DNA of 10,553 bases from Gammaproteobacteria bacterium (GTDB taxonomy: Bacteria > Pseudomonadota > Gammaproteobacteria > Steroidobacterales > JABDKV01), in NCBI GenBank assembly GCA_029862285.1, contig JAOTXR010000038.1, positions 1 to 10,553 of the forward strand, in the 5' to 3' direction. Each line of letters starts with the position of its first letter. The first letter of the stretch is position 1. The notes below the pieces were generated by a model. It was not told where the DNA came from. It did no database searches and worked only from the letters and a program-made list of their open reading frames with translations. Shown in pieces: positions 6,914 through 10,553 of the stretch. The translations under genes and the position numbers were made by a program.

Positions 6914-8073
6914 TTTCCGATCCCGTGACTGTCTAGGCCAGCCTGGATCAAAAGAGCAAGCAAAGCAGTGCGCTCGATGGTCTTGTCGATGTCGAGGAAT
7001 TCATGACGGGCGTGCGCGCCATCGCCAACCGGACCCAGGCCATCCAGCGTGGCCGTGTACAGACTGGTCGTGTTGCCATCGGAACCACCGCCTGCCATGC
7101 CCTCGTCGATATCCAGGCCAATACTGGCCCCGAGTCGTTGTGCCATTTGCAGTAACGCATGATTGCGTGGTGTGTGTTCCAGAGCGGGTCGTCCAATTCC
7201 ACCTTCGGTGTGTATCCGAACGCCCGGAGTCTTTGGCGTCAGGTTGCGAATAGCATCATCGATATGCTTGGCATCTTCTGCTGTAGCGACCCGGACATCG
7301 ATAACAGCTTTGCTGTTCGGTGCAATCACGTTCGGGCGGACTCCGCCGTCAATAGTGCCAACATTCACAGAGATACCGCGTTCTATATCGTTCAGCGCAA
7401 ACAACTGCTGGATCTGAAAAGATAGTTCCAAGATCGCACTGGCGCCACCCGTTGGATCGAGCCCTGCATGCGCGGCCTTGCCAAAAACGGTAACTGTGTA
7501 GCGACCGATACCCTTGCGACGTGTCTTGAGCTTGCCCTCCGGGCCTAATGACGGTTCCATTATGTAGGCACGTTGCGCGTGCAACGCCAGCATTTGTATG
7601 TATCGGCTCGAAGTGCGACTGCCGATCTCCTCATCGGCATTGATGAAGACTACCGGTGTCAGCGGTGGTTCGAGTCCGAGGGTTTGCAGGGCCTCCAGCG
7701 CAAACACGATTTGTGCGAGTCCACCCTTCATATCGAAAACACCGGGTCCGCGGATGATATTTTCATCTACTTCAAAAGGCATGTCGTGTAGTGTGCCCAG
7801 CGGCCAGACTGTATCGTAGTGTCCTAGCAATAACTGTATGGGCTGTCGTCTTATGCGCCGCCGCGGTCGGGCGTAGAGATGCAGCGATCCGGCACGTATC
7901 GTGTGATAGTCAATATCCTCGAAATGAGTGGCCAGTGCGCCGCTCGCCAGCCGCAGGGAATCTGCTGAAGAAGAGGGCGATTCGAGTACAGTCAGGTCGT
8001 GCAGAAAGTCAATAATCCGTTGCCGCTGGTCGCGTAGTACCGATAGCAGGGCCGGACCATTTTCAGCCGTCAT
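6910..8073 (-). CDS. M20 family metallopeptidase, carboxypeptidase G2-like
   Basis: This is a 387-residue M20 enzyme with every expected catalytic element. LLGHYDTVWPLGTL carries H85 and D87. GPGVFDMKGG carries the zinc-bridging D114. DEEIGS carries the catalytic base E148 and ligand E149. MEPSLG carries E173. The C-terminal GAHARHEFL carries H357. The dimerisation domain (about 185-295) contains GKAAHAGLDP and DGGVRPNVIAP. These phrases match carboxypeptidase G2/glutamate carboxypeptidase members, which remove C-terminal glutamate or cleave N-acyl amino acids with two zinc ions. There is no signal peptide, so it should act in the cytoplasm, unlike secreted CPG2. It starts inside the stop of the flavin-reductase-like gene and ends inside the start of the P-loop gene (ATGA on both sides), with no strong ribosome-binding site of its own. 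The true substrate is unknown. Confidence 0.85.
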   Translation of the reverse strand: MTAENGPALLSVLRDQRQRIIDFLHDLTVLESPSSSADSLRLASGALATHFEDIDYHTIRAGSLHLYARPRRRIRRQPIQLLLGHYDTVWPLGTLHDMPFEVDENIIRGPGVFDMKGGLAQIVFALEALQTLGLEPPLTPVVFINADEEIGSRTSSRYIQMLALHAQRAYIMEPSLGPEGKLKTRRKGIGRYTVTVFGKAAHAGLDPTGGASAILELSFQIQQLFALNDIERGISVNVGTIDGGVRPNVIAPNSKAVIDVRVATAEDAKHIDDAIRNLTPKTPGVRIHTEGGIGRPALEHTPRNHALLQMAQRLGASIGLDIDEGMAGGGSDGNTTSLYTATLDGLGPVGDGAHARHEFLDIDKTIERTALLALLIQAGLDSHGIGK

Positions 8074-8678
8074 TTTTTCATGCCCGAGGGGAACGGGAAT
8101 GAGAAAGAGGAATCGATGACGGCGAAACGTCCTGGATGGATATACGCAAATAATGGCGCATCTCTTAGTTGTGCATCACTGCCCATGTCTGAGTGAATTA
8201 GCGCATCCTGCGCGGCATGTGCGGCAACTATGCGGCCGGCTATCAGACCGTTTTCACCGAAATCCGGAATAATCCGATCGAGGCTGCATTCCAGCCACAG
8301 ATAGGAATTGGCGAGAAAAGGCACGCCGCTGTCGGGCGATTCAAAAGTGTCCAATGCCGAAAGGATTGGTTTGGAATCGTCGTCGCAACGCGGTGAGGCG
8401 GTGAGGCTCGTCAGCAGCAGCTGATCGGGGCGTGGATAGCTGACAGAAAATCGCTCCGTCTGTTCGATGTTGCGCCAGGTATGGTGACGTGGCGTGCAGA
8501 CGAAACCGAAGTAATTCTTCCACCCCAGTGGCGTCACCATATGTTTCGGTGCCAGGTCGGGCACACCATTGCTGTCGCAAGTGCCTATCAGAACCAGCGG
8601 CGCAATAGTAAAGAACCGTTCCCAGATCGGGTTATCGATATCCAGGCGGACAGCAGCGTCAGGCATGCTTGCAATCAT
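8070..8678 (-). CDS. Flavin reductase-like FMN-binding split-barrel protein
   Basis: This 202-residue protein is the usual length for the flavin reductase-like domain (RutF/DIM6-NTAB group). Visible family features are VLIGTCDSNGVPDLAPKHMV (29-48), covering the first strands and the N-G-x-x-D/N-x-A-P turn, then YFGFVCTPRHHTWRNIEQTERFSVSY (56-81), where FMN phosphate contacts and the T-x-x-N-I segment fall. WLECSLDRII (128-137) is the later barrel strand. Such proteins bind FMN and either reduce it with NAD(P)H for a partner enzyme or use it directly. The start is fixed by a strong GGAGGAG ribosome-binding site (8685-8691), six bases from the ATG. It is the first gene of the ATGA-coupled operon with the M20 peptidase and the P-loop protein. 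A pyridoxamine-oxidase-like split barrel is an alternative. Its redox partner is not seen here. Confidence 0.75.
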   Translation of the reverse strand: MIASMPDAAVRLDIDNPIWERFFTIAPLVLIGTCDSNGVPDLAPKHMVTPLGWKNYFGFVCTPRHHTWRNIEQTERFSVSYPRPDQLLLTSLTASPRCDDDSKPILSALDTFESPDSGVPFLANSYLWLECSLDRIIPDFGENGLIAGRIVAAHAAQDALIHSDMGSDAQLRDAPLFAYIHPGRFAVIDSSFSFPFPSGMKK

Positions 8679-8770
8679 GAGGCGCTCCTCCGATGGTTTG
8701 CCCCATTGACACGCCCAGGCCCCACGCCTGTAAATCCGTACTTGTGCTTAGCCCGTTCCCGGGCCTGGTC
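8679..8770. promoter_or_regulatory. Gap between the diguanylate cyclase and the coupled operon, with small dyads and weak promoter-like boxes
   Basis: Two GC hairpins lie here: CAGGC/GCCTG (8716-8730) and GCCCG/CGGGC (8751-8764). Neither has a T-tract, so a terminator for the diguanylate cyclase gene is not evident and read-through into the operon is possible. On the - strand TTTACA (8729-8734) and TGTCAA (8706-8711) sit 17 bases apart and could serve the operon weakly. Confidence 0.35.
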
Positions 8771-9697
8771 CTAGGCCGCGTTTTTGACGGTATTGCGACC
8801 GGCGGATTTGGCTGCATAGAGGGCCTTGTCGGCCCGCTCGATCAGCGCCGCCTGAGAATCATCGGCAGTGATTGTTGCGACCCCGATGCTGATCGAAACA
8901 CAACCGCCAGGCTGCGTTTCCCGGCCGGGGAATTCGAAGTCGGCGACACTGGCGCGTAGTTTCTCAGCCAGGGCGCTGGCAGCCTGTTCTGTGGTCTCCG
9001 GGACGACGATGACAAATTCTTCGCCGCCCCAGCGGCCGACAGCATCGCTCTGGCGGGTATTCTTCACGAGTACCCGGGCGATGCACTGCAGCGCTTCATC
9101 GCCGCTCGGGTGCCCATGCCGATCGTTGTATTCCTTAAAGTAATCGACGTCGATGAACATTATTGACAGTTCACGTCGGTAACGTATGGCGCGCTCGAAT
9201 TCTGCGGAGAGTAATTCCAGCAGGTGACGGCGATTGTAGATACCTGTCAGGCCATCGCGGATAGCCAGATGGTGCAATTCCCTGTTCGACTCATTGAGTG
9301 CATCGATTAGTTGTTCGCGTTCGCGCACCGAATTAGTCGTTGCCAGGGCGCGTTTGATCGTCGCACGCACTTTCTCGTAGTTTTCGAATGGCTTGACCAG
9401 GTAATCACAGGCACCAGCACGAATGGCAGCGATCGCTGTATCCATTGAGGCATGTCCGGTCATTACGATCGTGGGTACGTCCGGGTTGCGGTCGCGGATT
9501 GCCGCCGTCAGGCTCAGGCCGTCCATTCCGTCCATGCGGATATCGGTCATGACCAGATCGAAACCAGTGGACTCGAAGGAGGCGAGCGCCGCTTTAGCGC
9601 TCGCAACTGCCTCGACTTGAAAGCCCATTTCCACCAGAACCCGTGAAACAATCGTCCGAATATCTTCGTCGTCGTCGACTACGAGCACGCGATACAT
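8771..9697 (-). CDS. Response regulator diguanylate cyclase (REC-GGDEF, PleD/WspR-like architecture)
   Basis: This 308-residue protein has an N-terminal receiver domain (1-120) with D9/D10, phospho-acceptor D52 in TDIRMDG, T80 and K102 in KPF. A short helix linker (about 121-145) leads to a GGDEF domain (146-305). The active-site motif is GGEEF (224-228), a functional variant. RQSD (215-218) lies five residues before it, the RxxD product-inhibition site. Phosphorylation by an unseen histidine kinase should promote dimerisation and synthesis of cyclic-di-GMP from two GTP. The start at 9697 gives MYRVLVVDDD directly at the first strand of REC, with an AGGGG ribosome-binding site nine bases upstream. 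An upstream in-frame TTG at 9763 would add 22 atypical residues. No kinase gene is adjacent. It is divergent from a secreted-protein gene. Confidence 0.92.
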   Translation of the reverse strand: MYRVLVVDDDEDIRTIVSRVLVEMGFQVEAVASAKAALASFESTGFDLVMTDIRMDGMDGLSLTAAIRDRNPDVPTIVMTGHASMDTAIAAIRAGACDYLVKPFENYEKVRATIKRALATTNSVREREQLIDALNESNRELHHLAIRDGLTGIYNRRHLLELLSAEFERAIRYRRELSIMFIDVDYFKEYNDRHGHPSGDEALQCIARVLVKNTRQSDAVGRWGGEEFVIVVPETTEQAASALAEKLRASVADFEFPGRETQPGGCVSISIGVATITADDSQAALIERADKALYAAKSAGRNTVKNAA

Positions 9698-9735
9698 GCC
9701 GGCACCCCTGGAACGTCTAAAGTAACGATATCGCT

Positions 9736-9763
9736 TAAATATAGGCTCGGATTCACCTGGCAA
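9736..9763 (-). promoter_or_regulatory. Candidate sigma-70 promoter of the diguanylate cyclase gene
   Basis: On the - strand TTGCCA (9758-9763) and TATTTA (9736-9741) are separated by 16 bases. Transcription would begin near 9729, about 30 bases before the chosen ATG. The boxes match the consensus moderately. Confidence 0.4.
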
Positions 9764-9828
9764 CAGTGCTGTGGGTCACATATCCGGGGCGGCGCCGCTC
9801 TGCGGGATGAATTGCTTCCGGTAATCGC

Positions 9829-9840
9829 CACAGCGCTGTG
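9829..9840. promoter_or_regulatory. 12-base perfect palindrome CACAGCGCTGTG
   Basis: This is an exact inverted repeat. A related dyad, ACAGTGCTGT, lies at 9763-9772 and touches the -35 box of the diguanylate cyclase promoter; the two share ACAGNNCTGT and are 67 bases apart. They may be paired operators for an unknown regulator. Confidence 0.35.
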
Positions 9841-9929
9841 CCTGGGTCTGGAAGATAGCCGCGCTACGTCCTTAAGTTAAAGGCTGGCCGCAAACTAATT
9901 GTCGGAAGACTTTACAACTTGTCATTTCG

Positions 9930-9950
9930 CCGCCTGCGTCACGCGGGTGG
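9930..9950. other. Nine-pair dyad with three-base loop
   Basis: CCGCCTGCG (9930-9938) pairs with CGCGGGTGG (9942-9950), with two G-T pairs, around TCA. No T-tract follows closely, so it is more likely an operator or a chance hairpin than a terminator. Confidence 0.3.
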
Positions 9951-9995
9951 GCAAGATGAATTGTTTTTACTTAAGTACCGAAATAGCCTCAAAAG

Positions 9996-10011
9996 TGTGA
10001 CGCTGTTCACG
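9996..10011. promoter_or_regulatory. CRP/FNR-family binding site (TGTGA-N6-TCACG)
   Basis: TGTGA (9996-10000), six bases, then TCACG (10007-10011), flanked by AAAAG and TTTTG. Only the last base differs from the CRP consensus TGTGA-N6-TCACA. The site is about 88 bases upstream of the predicted sigma-54 start and about 65 bases upstream of a possible sigma-70 start, both for the secreted-protein gene. Confidence 0.6.
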
Positions 10012-10064
10012 TTTTGTGGTGCTTATTGTCAACTTGCACCAAAAAACCGGCCAGGGTGCTAAGG

Positions 10065-10081
10065 TTGGTCCGCTTCTTGCA
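10065..10081 (+). promoter_or_regulatory. Candidate sigma-54 (RpoN) -24/-12 promoter
   Basis: TTGG (10065-10068) and TTGCA (10077-10081) have exactly ten bases between the GG and GC dinucleotides, as RpoN requires. CG at 10071-10072 also fits the TTGGCACG-N4-TTGCA consensus, and only the CA after TTGG differs. Transcription would begin near 10092, leaving a leader of about 73 bases. A weaker sigma-70 alternative is TTGCAC (10034-10039) with TGCTAA (10057-10062). Confidence 0.5.
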
Positions 10082-10164
10082 ACATTATCGGCAGAGACAC
10101 GCAGAGCGTCGTTTCGCCAAGTAAAGGCGATCATCGTTTTGTAAAATTTTTTGAGGAAGGACCA

Positions 10165-10553
10165 ATGAAAAAATTAACCGGGCTGGCTATTTCAGGCATC
10201 GTAGCGATGCTGGCACCAATGCTGGTCAGCGCTATGCCGATACTCGGGGGCTCAACCTATCTGGGCTACGATTCGACACATCATAGCTATCAGATCCATG
10301 CCGAGGGCTATACGGACCTGATGCTGACATTCTCCGCGATCGGCGGTGGATCGATTGACGGATGTAGCGGCAGCGTTGTTTCCGATTGTCTTTCAGCAGG
10401 AATTGCCGGCGACGATATTCTCAGTGGATTGTCGATTAGCCGCGTGTCGCAGGAATTTTCTGCGGCGCTGCCGACCGCCGATGCGACCTTCGACCTCAGC
10501 TTTGACGCGACCATTACCGGCGACGATGAGACTATTTCCATCGATTGGCTGAT
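10165..10553 (+). CDS. Secreted protein of unknown family, 5' part
   Basis: The frame is open at the right edge, leaving the first 129 residues. A classic signal peptide is present: MKK, a hydrophobic core to about residue 20, and VSA at 21-23 with likely cleavage before M24. The mature part is rich in Gly, Ser, Asp and Thr with alternating hydrophobic residues (TFDLSFDATITGDDETISIDW), as in a beta-rich extracellular or periplasmic protein. C67 and C75 are close enough to form a disulphide. The ATG at 10165 has a strong GAGGAAGG ribosome-binding site (10153-10160). I do not recognise the family. The style of sequence and a sigma-54-type promoter would suit a PEP-CTERM/exosortase substrate, but the C-terminus that would show this is outside the window. 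Divergence from a diguanylate cyclase gene fits a surface or matrix role (inference). Confidence 0.8.
   Translation, partial: MKKLTGLAISGIVAMLAPMLVSAMPILGGSTYLGYDSTHHSYQIHAEGYTDLMLTFSAIGGGSIDGCSGSVVSDCLSAGIAGDDILSGLSISRVSQEFSAALPTADATFDLSFDATITGDDETISIDWL

Larger units (their letters stand above)
9698..10164. other. 467-base divergent regulatory region
   Basis: No gene of credible length was seen. The gap contains the diguanylate cyclase promoter at its left end, palindromes at 9763-9772, 9789-9798, 9829-9840 and 9968-9977, a hairpin-forming dyad at 9930-9950, a CRP-type site, a sigma-54-type element and the leader of the secreted-protein gene. The leader has a small hairpin, TCGCC/GGCGA, at about 10116-10132. 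The length and density of dyads suggest complex control. Confidence 0.6.

Noticed and set aside
8693..8959. + strand open frame downstream of the TTGACA box
   Set aside because: It is antisense to the conserved end of the GGDEF domain and has no recognisable motif; only the promoter-like boxes are worth noting.
9698..9763. Longer start (TTG 9763) for the REC-GGDEF protein
   Set aside because: The extra 22 residues precede the first strand of the receiver domain, and ATG 9697 has a plausible ribosome-binding site and a promoter at the right distance.
10082..10164. Cyclic-di-GMP riboswitch in the leader of the secreted-protein gene
   Set aside because: The neighbouring cyclase made this tempting, but the leader lacks the conserved GEMM core and shows only one five-pair hairpin.
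1..10553. Mobile element, defence island or CRISPR array
   Set aside because: No transposase, integrase, nuclease-defence gene, direct-repeat array or flanking inverted repeats were seen; gene content looks like core envelope and metabolism.

Overview
The window looks like chromosomal DNA of a Gram-negative bacterium, most likely a free-living gammaproteobacterium. The evidence is a lipid A acyltransferase, a GT9 heptosyltransferase, an LPS-type small kinase, an OmpA-like peptidoglycan-binding protein, and compact gene packing with ATGA start/stop overlaps. No mobile element, CRISPR array, tRNA or rRNA was recognised. Gene calls rest on reading motifs; no database search was possible.

Region 1 (1-2988) is an envelope/LPS block. 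It holds the 3' part of a lauroyl/myristoyl acyltransferase gene (+). Its stop codon abuts the stop of an LPS-kinase-like gene (-), which is preceded in the same operon by an isoprenylcysteine-methyltransferase-like membrane protein (-). A 124-142 bp divergent gap follows, then a complete heptosyltransferase-family gene (+) closed by a short terminator that begins inside its stop codon.

Region 2 (about 3000-5890) is a translationally coupled pair on the + strand. The first gene encodes an exported BON/OmpA protein that should grip peptidoglycan. The second encodes a membrane-anchored coiled-coil protein with thirteen 14-residue repeats, a histone-H1-like basic tail and a C-terminal helix-hairpin-helix domain. 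The layout suggests a link between cell wall, inner membrane and DNA, and is the most intriguing item here. A strong bidirectional terminator separates it from the convergent operon.

Region 3 (5891-8678, - strand) is a three-gene operon joined by two 4-base ATGA overlaps, in transcription order: a flavin-reductase-like split-barrel protein, an M20/carboxypeptidase-G2-type metallopeptidase and a P-loop NTPase related in appearance to DUF1611/BioD-type enzymes. The tight coupling argues for one pathway, probably on a small acyl-amino acid or glutamyl compound, but the substrate is not visible.

Region 4 (8771-10553) has a REC-GGDEF diguanylate cyclase (-). It is divergent, across a 467 bp regulatory gap, from a secreted protein truncated by the window edge (+). 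The gap carries a near-consensus CRP-type site, a good sigma-54 -24/-12 element and several palindromes. Cyclic-di-GMP signalling next to a tightly controlled exported protein suggests a surface or matrix function (inference).
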